A stretch of 64,000 nucleotides of DNA from Ustilaginoidea virens (lineage: Eukaryota > Ascomycota > Sordariomycetes > Hypocreales > Clavicipitaceae): NCBI RefSeq assembly GCF_000687475.1, contig NC_057319.1, forward strand, positions 2,046,001-2,110,000, given 5' to 3'. The notes under the pieces were generated by a model. The model saw nothing but the letters and a program-made list of their open reading frames with translations, had not been told where the DNA came from and did not search any database. A program made the position numbers and the translations under genes. Each line of letters begins with the position of its first letter. Positions within the stretch are counted from its first letter, which is position 1. Shown here one piece after another: positions 22,906 to 34,217 of this stretch.

Positions 22906-23506
22906 TATTGAAATCAGCGCCTTTTTAGCTGTATTTTAGTACTAGTCTCGCTATTGTATGACGTCTCTACGTTGAGATATCGCGGTGGCTATACTAGGCG
23001 CTATAGTAGGGCACAGCGCCCTATAATGCGGGATTACCAAATGGGCAAATCAGCCCTTTCGGCCTTCTACATATAGTCACCTGCTGTATCGAGCCTTTAC
23101 GGCATACCGATATAGGGATTCTGGCCCGTACGGCAGGCTATTATAGGGCATCCGGCACACCGCTATAAGCCACTGGGCTTGGTTGGATAGGCACTGGGTA
23201 GGATATTGGGCACAGACTGGGCACGGTTGGCAGACCGACTTTTCGTCGGGTTTTTCGCTATTTTTGCGGTTTTTTATTATTTTCAACCACTTTTCAAGAT
23301 GGTAGAAATATGCCCAAAATTCCCTCTTTCTAGCTAGAATAGTCACCAACAATTAGAATCAGATTTCCCTGACATCTTTGCTCTGGTCAAACCTCTTGTT
23401 CGCTTTAAATCTTTAACCAGCTCTTTTTTTATTCTGCAACGCCTTGTACGCCACTATCGGTATCCAGTACATTCCCAACAGTGTTCTGAATCACTATTTT
23501 GCAACA
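22906..23506 (+). repeat. 3' LTR of Copia 2 element B
   Basis: 601 bp, TATTGAAATCAG..TTTTGCAACA (the start is RIPed from TGTTG). It is rather lightly mutated, with many CA and TG left. It lacks the GC-rich tandem array seen in the LTR of element A. Confidence 0.85.
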
Positions 23507-26305
23507 CCATATAATAAACGACCTGTTGCCCTTATATTAGTGGATAGAAAATCCCGATTCCGCTGGCTTTACTTACTACCTAATAGGGAAGATACTATTG
23601 TATTTAAAGCATTACAGAGCTTTATACAGAGCCTATAGGTCAGATATGGCAAAACGCCTATTGAATTCTACTATGATGGTGGAAATGAAATCAACAAAAT
23701 GCTTAGTGATTGGCTTATCGAATAGGGTATAACTTTTAATACATCTTGCCCTTATATTCACGAATAAAACGGCCTAGCTAAGCGGTCTATTAGGGTTATA
23801 GCTGATAGGCTATGTGCCACTATAGCCTGGTCAAGGCTACCATCTAACCTCTGGTCTGCTGTAATTACTGGCGTTATTATGCTAGTAAATATAACAGCTG
23901 TTACTAATAGACCTTCTAGCCCCCATTAGGAGCTACTAAAGGATTACAACCAGATAACACCGGAGCACTATCCTGACCTTATTAACTTTAGGGCCATTGG
24001 AGCAGCTATTGAAGTGCTTATACCACACGAAAAGCGTATAAAAAGCCGCAAATTAGCGCCCCGTATCGAGCCTGGTAGGCTCCTTACTACTCTAGGTAAT
24101 AATACTTACCTGGTCTACCTTCTAAAGAAGAAGGTTGTTACTAAAACAACCTTTATCACCTTTATCCACTAAAATAAAGGAATAGGCTCTATTTCTAATA
24201 GCCTAGAAGGAGACTTTCATAGAGTGCAAAATATAGGTTCAGAGGGGGTATTTAGCAGAGAACCTGCTATTTTACTAGATGATCTAGAAAGCATTTCTGA
24301 CCCTACTAACCTTACTAATATTACTAATATTATACCGGATGATCTGGAAAGCATGCCGGACCCTACTAATTTTACTAGCATTACTAATACTACCCCGGAT
24401 GATATTACTAACACTAATGCCACCGTGGATTACCTTCCTAAGTCAGAAGGTACTATACTATAGTCCCCAGCTACTGCAAAGGATGACCTTATAAATATCC
24501 TTACTAGCCTTACTCCTGCTATACCTACTAGCCCTACCGACCCTACCAGCCCTACCGACTTATTCCCTTAGGAAGGTAATACTTTACACCACCTAATAAA
24601 GGATTCCTGCTATGCAGCTAAGCGTAAGCTAGCTAAAAAGGCCCCTAATGGTACGCCTAATAGCTGGAAGGATATGCTACGAAGCCCTGAAAAAGACCTT
24701 TAGATAAAGGCATTATTTAAGGAATTTAAGCAGCTTTTAAATACTAAAGTCTTTCAATTTATTCCTAAGTCTAGCATTCCTATTGATAGGAAAATTATAC
24801 GCAACAGGCCTCTTTTTCGGGTTAAAAAGGATACTAATAATCAGCCTATAAAATATAAGGCTAGATTAGTAGTAAAGGGCTTTATGCAAGTCGAAGGAAA
24901 GGACTTTCAGCATACTTATGCTTCTACCTCTATCCCACCTACCTGGAGGATTATACTGACTTTAGCTGCTAGTAATAACTAGGAAATAGAGCAGATCGAC
25001 TTTATAGGCGCCTTCCTAAATAGCGAACTTTCTAAGACTATTAATATGGATATTCCTAATGGATTTCTTGAATTTATAGAGAGCTTATTACTTACTGATA
25101 GCAAGCTTTGGTCTAATATTCAACAATAACAGCTACTAACTTTACTTAAAGAAGCCGGCTTTAATCCTTCTATAAAGCAAGCTATTTTATTAAAGAAGGC
25201 CCTATACGGGCTAAAACAAGCACCCTGCGAATAGCAATACCGGCTAAAAGACCTGATTTCTAGTGAAGGCTTCTTACCTTTAGCTTCTAATGCTACCGTC
25301 TTTTATAATAAGTAAACCAGCACCTTTATCGTTACCTATGTTAATGATTTCTTATTAATTAGTCCTAATATAACTTATATTAACTAGCTAAAAAAGAAAT
25401 TTCATAAGGTCTATACTATAGAAGACCGCGGTCCGGCTTCCTTCTTCCTACGCATATAGATTATACAGAATAGGAAGGAAGGTTTATTATAGCTACACTA
25501 AGCCCAATTTATAGCAAAGGTCCTAGCTAAATTATTCAGCCTATAGGATACTAAACCTCAGCTAATCCCACTTCAACTAGGTATTCTAAATAAATCCAGT
25601 AGAAAAGACATTAGTCCTACTGATTAGAGCCTTTATTAGAGCCTTACTAGCACTATTATATGGCTTATAATGATGACTAGGCCCGACCTAGCATTTCCTA
25701 CCCAATACCTTTCTCGGTTTATATTGAAAGCAACTAATATGCATCTAAATGCTGCAAAAGGCAGCTTTAGTTACCTTAAAGGCACTAAGAACCTAGCTAT
25801 TTGCTTTAGTGCTACTAAAAGCAACCAACAGCCTATTATAACCGCTTATTCTGATAGCGATTTTACTAGCTATAAAGAAACCTCTAAATCTACTAGAGGC
25901 TTCCTTACTACTATTAATAGTAGTCCTATTAGCTGGCGTTCTAAGCGAGCCTCTTTAGTAGTGCTTTCCACTTTAGAAGCTGAATCTGATGCCTTACTTA
26001 AGACTATCCGTAAGGTATAGTGGCTTTCTAACCTTTATAAGGAGTTAGAAATCGATATTCTACGCCCTATACCGTTATACTGCGATAATTAGGGCTCCAT
26101 TTCGAATTCTAATGACCCTAACCAGCATACTCGCACTAAGCATACACTATTAAAATTCCGGTATATTAGGGAGTAAGCCCAGCTGGGCTTGGTCAAAATT
26201 ACCTACTTACCTACTAATAGTATGCCTACTGACGGTCTTATAAAGCCACTACCAGGCCCTAAATTTACTAGGTTCCGCGAGTTACTAGGTCTTAGGGCCT
26301 GCTAA
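23507..26305 (+). pseudogene. Integrase-RT-RNase H remnant of Copia 1 element H
   Basis: The integrase core resumes with YNKRPVALILVDRKSRFRW (23513 on). A Thr/Asn/Pro-rich linker is open at 24224-24463. The RT includes IDFIGAFLNSEL near 24990 and ALYGLKQAP near 25205; the YVND motif near 25340 replaces the usual YVDD/YIDD. The RNase H (open 25670-26020) carries the expected acidic positions in YSDSDF and STLEAESD. The frame ends at TAA 26303-26305. Scattered TAG codons replace Gln and Trp seen in element F. It is non-functional. Confidence 0.8.
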
Positions 26306-26432
26306 CTTATACTAACTTATACTGACTTACTAAGGTTTTTCCTATGTTTTTCCTTAGCACTTTTATTGCATTTTCTTTTCTTATCTTTTATACGACGATT
26401 AGCTTGCTATTACAGTAACTAATCAGAGGGGG

Positions 26433-27106
26433 TGTTAAAACCCTATAGTAGCCTACTAACCTTCTAGCCCTTATACCGCCTCTTGGACTTATGGTAGTCT
26501 TACCTTAGGCCTTTGCCTTTTTACCTTAAGGATTTTCAGTGGATTATTTACTGTATATCAAGTAAGGTAGGCCTTATTAAAAAAAGTGTGGCATTGCTAA
26601 ATTAGCGTGGTGGCCTACTAGCGTGGTGGCGGCCTACTAGCGTGGTGGTTGCCTACTAGCGTGGTGGTTAGTCACTAGCGTGGTGGTTGGGATGGCCGGA
26701 CATAGCGGGGTTGGTCGGATATAGCGGGGTTAGTCGGATATAGCGGAATTACTAACGAGCATTACGGGGAGCTCTCTTACTGGCTACTCTGGATGCCTGG
26801 GCCCACCCCTTCTTTATATATATATAGGATAGCTTTCCCCTTTCTTTCTAGATAGTAGAAGGGTAATACAATCGAACCTATTAATACACTATATGCCTCT
26901 TAACTCCCACCTTTCTTATGCTATTCTAGTTATCTTATATTTGCCTTGCCTTTACACTTGCCTCGCTTTATAGCACTTGTATAGTCTTACGACTTAGTGA
27001 CGAATCTAGTATTTATACTAAGATTAAGTCACAGGTCGCAGACAGTCTTATGCCATCTAGCTAGCTAGTAAGGCTTTGCTTTATAGTGACCTTTAGAATT
27101 GCAATA
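26433..27106 (+). repeat. 3' LTR of Copia 1 element H with minisatellite
   Basis: 674 bp, TGTTAAAACCC..TTGCAATA. At about 26605-26760 it holds tandem copies of a roughly 17-20 bp unit around CTAGCGTGGTGG, then units with GGATATAGCGG. A TATA-like stretch lies near 26815-26825. Other copies of this LTR: K, L (two), E and F. Confidence 0.9.
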
Positions 27107-28602
27107 ACGATAATATCCCTAATCCAATATTCCCCTAGCTTACTATTACTATATTCCCCCCTACCGATTCCTTTTCCTATAAAGAGGTATATATCGCATT
27201 ATGCAATATAGCAGGCTAAAAAGCATTAGGCCCTAATAGGCTTTTAGTAGGATTCCTTAAAGTATATAGCCCCCTACTCGTTACTACTCTTATATATCTC
27301 TTAAATAAGATATACTATATTAGGTACTATCCGGCTTAGTACCGGGAGACTAGAGTAGTAATACTATAGAAACCGGGGAAAAAGCTAAAGGAGTACTCTA
27401 AGGTAGGAGGCTAGAGACTAATATTGCTTTTTAACCTAATAGGAAAAGTTATAGAAGCTATAATCGTACGGTGGCTTACTACTGCTCTTAAAGAAGGCAA
27501 CCTCTTTTTAGACCTTTAAATAGGCAATAGGGTAAACCGGTTAACCGATATAGCATTAAGCATACTAATCGAAATTATATATACAACCTAGTACTATAGT
27601 AGGATCGCCTCGCTACTTTAACTAAATATCTTAGCCGCATTTAATACCATTAATTATACCCGCTTTATCTACCTACTGCTAAAAAAAGGGCTCCCGCTAT
27701 AGCTAGCAGTATAGGTATATAGCTTTATTGACTTGTGTTTGGCGCGAATCTACTTTGAGGGGCAACTTATAGATAAACTGCTGATTACTGCTAAGGTCCC
27801 TTAAGGGTCCCCCCTTTCCCTTATTCTTTTCTTTATCTATATTATGCTGCTCTATAAGAGACTGCAGGAGGTTGTATTAATTATTACACTAGGCTTTATC
27901 GACAATACTAATATTATAGCCTACGGGAGAGATATAGGGGAGACTAGGGCGCTACTCGAGAAAGCGTGGGCTATCTGCGATAACTGGTCCAAGCAAGTAG
28001 GACTAAATTTCAACCCCGCACTAGCCCCATACCGCGATAGAGGGGTCATCACATACCTTGAAATTGGCGCTATAGAGGAAAGGAAGAAAAGAAGAAAAGG
28101 CACTAAGTCGGGGGGCATTACTAACCTATATACTGACGCAGTACTTAAGGCCGCCCGCTTCAACCCTTAGAATTAGCTTACTTCCTCTTCCGACCTAAAA
28201 ACCGATATATACCGAGAAGCGCCTAGGCCACTATAGATATACGCCCGGCGAGAACGCGCCCGTCGTAAGCGCGCTGCTGGCCCTACCCCTCCGGCTTCAC
28301 CCTCCCTTTACTTCTCGCCCGATAAGATTACCGACCTAGACCCGATAATCTAGGACTTCTCGCTCGCACTTTTCCCATGCAATACCGCTAGATATAGTCC
28401 TAAGCGGTTGCACACCTTACTCTCTTACACACTAGATACCCGCCGCCCCTGCTACAGGACGACACAAAATAGAAATCAAGAATGCAGGAAGAGTTTTCAT
28501 CCCGGCCACCGGGTTTTTCCTTTCCGAATTATCTTTATAGAAGTATTAGATAGGTTATTTAGCTTTAAAATAGCCTCTAGCGTAATTTAATAATAATAAT
28601 AA
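27107..28602 (+). mobile_element. Tad-like LINE I, 3' part, with internal deletion
   Basis: It begins in the RT of a non-LTR retrotransposon next to the H LTR, so H probably jumped into it. It ends in a (TAA)n tail at about 28588-28602. The 3' end (28470-28590) matches the reverse complement of 49800-49930, the 3' end of LINE J. After the RT motif the sequence jumps from a point matching J near 52445 to one matching J near 50340, so about 2.1 kb is missing. Confidence 0.8.
27230..28170 (+). pseudogene. Reverse transcriptase remnant of LINE I
   Basis: This is the RT of a Tad1-type LINE. Visible blocks are VGFLKVYSPL-like at the start, PGKKPKEYS near 27380, LLFNLIGKVIEAIIVRWL near 27425-27480 and the palm motif GFIDNTNIIAYG at 27892-27927. 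The catalytic F-x-D-D has become F-I-D-N, a G-to-A change that should abolish activity. The region 27844-28170 is open, but its last 45 codons come from downstream LINE sequence joined by the deletion, so that frame is a chimera. TAG codons interrupt the upstream part. Confidence 0.75.
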
Positions 28603-28752
28603 TATATATATATACATATATATTTATATTTATATATATTATCTATTATACTAGTTAATTTAATTAGATTTTTTTTAACTATTATAACTTAGCTAGTCTT
28701 ATTATATATATCTTAGCTTAGTATGAAATATCTTAATACTTATATAAAAAAC
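28603..28752. other. AT-rich junction between LINE I and the gene island
   Basis: Simple TA-rich sequence (ATATATATATACATATATA and similar) follows the LINE tail. No gene or recognisable element is seen. It may be LINE tail expansion or RIP-altered intergenic DNA. Confidence 0.5.
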
Positions 28753-28949
28753 TGTTGGAGGGAAATTGGCTTGTCTGTAATGTGGATATCTGTCATGTCC
28801 GAGGTCGGATGCGCAGAGTTCCCCCTTGATCAGTAGGCCCTCAGGGGTACCCCTTTTCCCACTATAAATAGCTGGGAACACAAGTCTCTTCGAAGGAGAC
28901 TTGGTTCCTTCAATCAAGCATTATCGCATTTTACCTGTGCATTCTAACA
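28753..28949 (+). mobile_element. Small solo LTR with TATA box, upstream of PMS1
   Basis: 197 bp from TGTTGGAG to TTCTAACA, flanked by perfect 5-bp duplications AAAAC (28748-28752 and 28950-28954). It has no RIP signature, has normal GC and matches none of the other LTR families here. A TATA box (TATAAATA, 28863-28870) on the plus strand is followed by a purine/pyrimidine-mixed leader. Length, TG..CA ends, 5-bp duplication and TATA box fit a solo LTR of a short-LTR Copia element. It points toward PMS1, with the TATA 334 bp before the start codon. Confidence 0.8.
28863..28870 (+). promoter_or_regulatory. TATA box of the solo LTR, facing PMS1
   Basis: TATAAATA within CACTATAAATAGCTGGG. It is the only clear TATA box between the LINE and the PMS1 start codon. 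Confidence 0.6.
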
Positions 28950-28954
28950 AAAAC

Positions 28955-29203
28955 CCAAGTATCAATCTGGTGTTACTAAAACTGAGGGCGGGTGGAGCTG
29001 TAATATAAGAAGTGGACCATTTGACTTGAACTTGTAAACTGCAACTTAATAGGCATGCAGTTTTTAGATACACCTACCCCAGTATCTTCATTGTGAGCCA
29101 AAAACGATTGTTTGAAAGAACGACAGCAACAGAACATAGGGGCGGGAAACTACTGGTCATCCTATGGGTGCACAAGTTCAACGATCTCCTCAAGCAAGTC
29201 ATC
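28955..29203 (+). promoter_or_regulatory. PMS1 proximal upstream region
   Basis: About 250 bp of unmutated sequence between the solo LTR and the PMS1 start codon. It has a GC-rich element GGGCGGGTGG near 28987 and no other clear motif. Transcription start unknown. Confidence 0.45.
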
Positions 29204-32191
29204 ATGGCTGCTGTGATTAAGCCCATCGATGTGCGAAGTGTAAGTTGTTATAGCCTCTTATCCGAACGTCTGCTAGTTTGACACAGACTAAATTTTGATG
29301 ATCGGGGCTCAAATACAGATTCATCTGATTCAATCCGGCCAAGTCATTGTAGACCTCTGTTCAGTTGCGAAAGAGCTTGTGGAGAACAGCATTGACTCCG
29401 GTGCAAATGTCATAGGTTCGTTCATTTCTCGAAGCAAGACGAGTTTTCGGCACCCGCTTTGTCTATGCAATGTTTCAGTGTGTTGATACCATTTCCTCTC
29501 GCCAATTCTAATCAACCAATATGGCTCCATGCAGATGTTCGCTTTAAGAACCAGGGCCTCGATCTCGTTGAGATTCAAGATAATGGGTGCGGCATCTCGC
29601 CGGCTAATTATTCATTCATTGCTCTGAAACACTATACGTCAAAACTCTCATCGTACTCGGACATTTCGTCCTTGCAGACGTTTGGATTTCGAGGAGAAGC
29701 TTTAGCGTCACTATGTGCTTTATCAACACTTACCCTCACTACATGCCTTGAATCAGACGTCCCGAAAGGTTCTAAGCTGACCTTTGCAGCTTCAGGGAAG
29801 CTGATCAACAGAGAAGTTGTAGCGGCTCCGCGAGGGACCATTGTAACCGTCGAGAAGCTATTTCACAATCTACCTGTGCGACGTCGAGAGCTAGAACGCA
29901 ACATAAAGAGAGAGTGGCACAAAGTCATTGCTTTGCTCAATCAGTATGCCTGTATACAGACGAATGTCAAGTTCTCAGTCTCACAGCAGCCTACCAAAGG
30001 CAAGCGCATACTTTTATTCTCCACCAAGGGAAATGCGACTACGCGCGAAAATATTATCAACGTCTTTGGTTCCAAAGCTATATCTGCGCTATTGTCACTG
30101 GATCTTCTTCTAGAATTGCGGCCATCGGAAGCTGCGGCAGACTCTCAGACTAACGAAAAGCGAAATGCATCTCTGAGACAGGTTCATATCTGTGGACATG
30201 TCTCGCGGCCTATAAATGGGGATGGTAGGCAAACACCGGATCGACAAATGTTTTTCGTCAACGGCCGACCTTGCGGACTACCACAGTTTGTCAAGGTCTT
30301 CAACGAAGTATACAAATCCTATAACGTCTCCCAGTCGCCTTTTATATTCGTCAATATCAAACTCGATCCGAACATGTATGACGTGAACGTCAGCCCGGAC
30401 AAAAGAAGTATTTTGCTTCATGATCAAGGCCTTCTTCTGAATACTCTACGCTCATCCCTGGTGGAGCTCTTTGACACTCAAGATCATCGGATCCCCACGA
30501 CTCAGATTTCGGCTCCACAGCCCCTAAGTTGTACACAATCATCAGCTCCATCCATTGCACATGGCAGCTCATTGCTGGCTGTGGAACAGGAATCCGCAGC
30601 CATTTCTCGAGGCGGATTGATATCAATGCCAGAGTCTGAAAAAGAGGATGCCGTTTCATGTCATCCGGACGAGGATGAGATGCCGAATTTACATCTTTCC
30701 AGGGAGGCACGGGCATCCAGTGATAAAAAACCTGGCATTGCCAACCAGAATTTTCTCAGTAAATGGCTGCACCCCGACAGCGAACTTGCAGAGTCATCAT
30801 TATGCCTCAACCGGCATACGAACGAACACTCTCAGCCTAGATCAATGGCGTCGGATTCCCAGCTTAAGTGGAAGCGAACTAATTCAGATAGCACCCCGGA
30901 ACCTCTTGCAGACCATAGAATGCATACTGATGAGACGACCCCATCAGTCCATACGGGTGTAATGCGTGGGCGTCGGGTCCTTGCTACACAAAATGACGAA
31001 CCTCTGAAGTCTTCATCCGCATTGGGCAACAGTCAGTCACAATCTTTGCCGGGTAAAAAGCTAGCTGAACCGGAAGGGCTGGACAATGGTATTCCGTTGG
31101 TATCGTCAGACACACTTAATACTTTATTTGTTCCCTCCTTGGAGCACAGGATGTTATCAGAGTACGAAGAGAACACGGACGGCGCCAAAAGTCCGATTTT
31201 AACGTCAGGAATTCAGAAGACAGGTCAAGGGATCTCTATTGAGGACTCCAGTACCATTCAAACACCTAGTCTGGGGGAAAACCCCGACAAAATTGACGAC
31301 AAAGGCCTCGGAGTCCGCAAGAAGTTTGCTACTTGTCACCTTATGCAAGTTGTGCGATCGACCGGGAAGGCCCTAGGCTCAATCTCTATTCCTTGCAGAC
31401 GGTACTCGCAGCAAGAAGCGACAAGCGAAGTAGAAAGTACTGTAGCCGACATCCATTCAGCTGATGCAGAGTCGAGATTATCTTTGATCATAGCAAGAGA
31501 TGACTTTGTCAAAATGAGAGTAGTGGGGCAATTCAACTTGGGTTTCATAATCGCAATCCTTCCAAAATATCGAGACGTTATAGAACACGATGAGCTCTTG
31601 ATCATAGATCAACACGCCTCAGACGAGAAGTTCAATTTCGAAAAGTTACAGAAAAATACGACCGTGCAGTCGCAACGATTAGTCCATCCCAAAATACTCG
31701 CATTAACGGCCCTGGAAGAAGAAATTGTGCTTGAAAACCTGGAAGCTCTGGAAGCAAATGGCTTCAAAGTGCAAGTTGACTCCACAGGTGATGCTCCAGT
31801 TGGCTCTCGCTGCAAACTGCTGGCGCTGCCCTTAAGTCGCGAAACTACTTTCAGTCTCCAGGACCTTGAAGAGCTCATTTCACTCTTGGCAGATACCCCT
31901 GTTGGCTCAGCGCACGTTCCTCGACCAACGAGGGTGCGCAAGATGTTTGCCATGAGAGCCTGTCGCAGCAGCATCATGATTGGCAAGGCGTTAAGTGTTG
32001 ACCAGATGTATGTTCTGCTGAGACATATGGGTGAATTAGACAAACCATGGAATTGCCCACACGGTCGGCCCACCATGCGACATCTTTGCCGTCTACAGGC
32101 TTGGGATGGAGCAAGGTGGACAGCCGACTTACCAGGCAACTATTCATCGATTGCATCCTGGTTCACCTATACACATACGACAAATGGTTGA
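29204..32191 (+). CDS. PMS1: DNA mismatch repair endonuclease PMS1 (MutL homologue, PMS2-type)
   Basis: Partner of MLH1 in MutL-alpha. It nicks the strand containing a mismatch in the nucleus and so licenses excision. Three exons: 29204-29239, 29319-29415, 29535-32191 (introns 79 and 119 bp), 929 aa. The start gives MAAVIKPIDVRS, matching the family's N terminus. The GHKL ATPase is intact: KELVENSIDSGA with catalytic Glu31 and Asn35, DNGCGI at 60-65, FGFRGEAL at 94-101. A long, poorly ordered linker (about 340-690) is typical. The C-terminal nuclease is complete: DQHASDEKFNFE at 736-747 fits DQHA(x)2E(x)4E, ACRSS lies downstream and CPHGRP is at 885-890. Thus both ATPase and metal-dependent nuclease sites are present. 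No RIP is seen in the gene although RIPed LINE sequence ends 600 bp upstream. It converges on the next gene, stop codons 174 bp apart. Confidence 0.95.
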
Positions 32192-32365
32192 ATTATAACT
32201 AGCCCATGAGAAGAATGGCATGTATCGCCGATAAATTCAGATAAAAACCCTTAAATCGCACCTGGCACTAACGCGATTCTGACAGAAATGCTACTTATAT
32301 CCCACGCATGAAAATCGTCTCATCATATCGTTCCTTTTGATCTATCAAAGTTCCGCTTCTCAAAA
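32192..32365. other. Convergent 3' intergenic region, PMS1 / membrane protein
   Basis: 174 bp between two stop codons. It must hold both 3' UTRs. No AATAAA is certain; GATAAA occurs near 32230-32245. Confidence 0.5.
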
Positions 32366-34217
32366 TTATCTGAACCTCCCCCCTTCCTCCATTACTTTCC
32401 CACTGACATTGCGTCGATAACCCAATCCATAGTCAGTGCCTGAGGATACTTTTCTGCCAAAACCCAGAACTATGGGGGGCTTAGCATTGCTCTGGTTGCT
32501 GTGTGACTTGGAATGGAAGCAGTATTGTGACTGAAGAGAGTTGTCCTTCTGCCGCTGAAAAGGGTTTCCATGTATTTCAAGGGCTTCATCTGTGATATCC
32601 CTGCTATTGCTGACTTTTCTCAAATTCCCGCTCAATTCGACTAAGGAGCCATCCTTGGTCCGCACAATACCCATAACGCCTTGCGATGCTCTCGTAGACT
32701 TGAAATGAGAGTGCTTATTCACCGAGAGCGGATGCGACCCAAGAGGATCCGGGTGTTTCTCAGTCTTGAGCTGTGATCGTCGCTTATTCTGAACTGCAAT
32801 ACTGTCGCCATAGCATTCTGAACCGGAAGAGTCATCGTCATCTCGTACTTGAATCAATGCAGCGTAGGGTTTCCTGTCGGAACCAGCCTGGCAGGTAACT
32901 GGCATACTCGAAGCCAGCTTTTCATTGCGCTGATTGGTCCTTGAAATCAACGAATTTGTTGGCAGCCAAGTTTCAGTGAACTTCCCGGGTCTATTCATAT
33001 TAGAAGTATTGCCGGCAGGATTTGGATATGGAGCCTCGGCTTCAATAGTCGGAACACTTGAGTACAGAAACGGCTGGGACGATCTCGATGTAGAGCCCCG
33101 TTGACTCGCGGGAGACTGAACCGAATTATTGATGGAATTTCCGGAAACTATTTGGCACTGCCTGCTTGGCGAGTCAATGAGAAAACCTCGGCTGCCAATT
33201 GATTGATTGGATCCAGTTCTCGTGTATAAGAATGGGACAAACGATTTTCGCGCATCGACACCCACTTCCAAATCCGAGTGAGCACATGGGTCAATAATAG
33301 GGCTAGAAGGACTTTGGCTGCCCGAGACACTGCTCGTATTTGCCAAAGACGACTTGCTCCGTTTGTGGAATGGTCTCGCAGTCAGGTGGTCCTCGAGAGG
33401 GTTCATGTCTGGTGGCATCATGCTAATCCTTCGAAACATCATCCCTAGCCATACAGAAATCGGTAGGGAGACTAGGTGCAGACTCCCTGCTCCAATAATC
33501 ATGTAATACACCGCAGGCACAAAATAATGCATTAGGCCTTGATTGGTGACCCGAGTTGTCCATTTCCCAGCGTCCTGTCGAACGGAAAAGGCGCCAAAAG
33601 CGTACGCCGACACAGAAATCAAATCAAATCCAGCGGCGAATACGTGATATGCGGCTGAGGAGCCAGGGGTCCGACCGCCTGCTTTGCGTGAAAGGTGATA
33701 TATGGCATACAAGCAATGAATGACCGCAATACCGGGCTACGGCTTGTCAGTCGCATTTGTAAGTGATTGTAAGTTCGACTTGTGTGTCTCACCAAAACCC
33801 TCAAAATCCACCCCGTGGCCTCATCGATGTTTGCGAGGAGAGAAAAGAGCACTAGTGAGCCGAGTGCGCCATTGAGCTCCATTATTCGAATTGAAAGCTG
33901 GAGAGTGCGTAGCCATTTGATCCATTTCTTCGACCGCCGGCCAAGAGGCCAGTATGAGCTAGTCTGGTGCGACAGGATCCCATGTGCGCTGTGTCTAGTA
34001 AGCAAAACCCGCAACAAGGCAGCAAAATTTGAGGCCCTGGCTCTAAAACGTACTCAGGATGTCTGTTGAATGAGACCAGAGGACCAGTGTGAGGCGGTTT
34101 TCTAGGCTTTGGCTCCCAACTTGCCCTCGTCACAGCTTTGGGGTCGAAAGCTGCTGCGGGAAAGTTTGCATTGTTTCGTCGTTCCGCATTATACATGAAA
34201 GGCGGAGAGGCGCCCAT
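32366..34217 (-). CDS. Fungal four-helix membrane protein with long Ser-rich cytosolic tail, function unknown
   Basis: Three exons: 34217-34054, 33994-33793, 33736-32366 (introns 59 and 56 bp), 578 aa. The N terminus MGASPPFMYNAERRNNANF and the motif PPDMNPLEDHL resemble a conserved uncharacterised family I recognise from filamentous ascomycetes. Four hydrophobic segments are visible at about 86-110, 117-138, 150-173 and 192-222, with basic RRSKKWIKW just before the first. The 355-residue tail is hydrophilic and rich in Ser, Asn and Arg, with many RS/SP-type sites, so phosphorylation is plausible but not shown. The four-helix layout resembles MARVEL-like proteins only loosely; no enzyme motif is seen. 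It shares a 337-bp divergent promoter with ARH1. Confidence 0.85.

Larger units (their letters stand above)
9187..23506 (+). mobile_element. Copia family 2 element B, split by Gypsy G1 and by Copia 3 element C
   Basis: The visible parts are a 5' LTR remnant (9187-9640), primer site (9641-9654), gag-pol first part (to 13630), gag-pol second part (from 20843) and 3' LTR (22906-23506). The 5' LTR starts in mid-sequence at the G1 boundary, so its first half lies beyond G1 and outside the window. Element C (13631-20837) sits between the integrase and RT parts with a perfect AAAGC duplication. The 3' LTR ends directly in the integrase of Copia 1 element H, so B inserted into H. Confidence 0.85.
23507..27106 (+). 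mobile_element. Copia family 1 element H, 3' part (interrupted by element B)
   Basis: It resumes in mid-integrase right after the B LTR, runs through RT and RNase H to a stop at 26305, then polypurine tract (26424-26432) and 3' LTR (26433-27106). The sequence is close to element F (59046-63999, minus strand), with more TpA changes. Its 5' half would lie left of the window. Its right edge abuts a Tad-like LINE sequence, which it probably interrupted. Confidence 0.85.

Noticed and set aside
23444..23638. 64-codon plus-strand ORF
   Set aside because: It starts in the 3' LTR of element B and continues into the integrase of element H; a chimera across an insertion boundary.
26600..26760. CRISPR-like array of short repeats
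   Set aside because: Units are head-to-tail with no unique spacers, sit in every Copia 1 LTR and the genome is eukaryotic; it is an LTR minisatellite.
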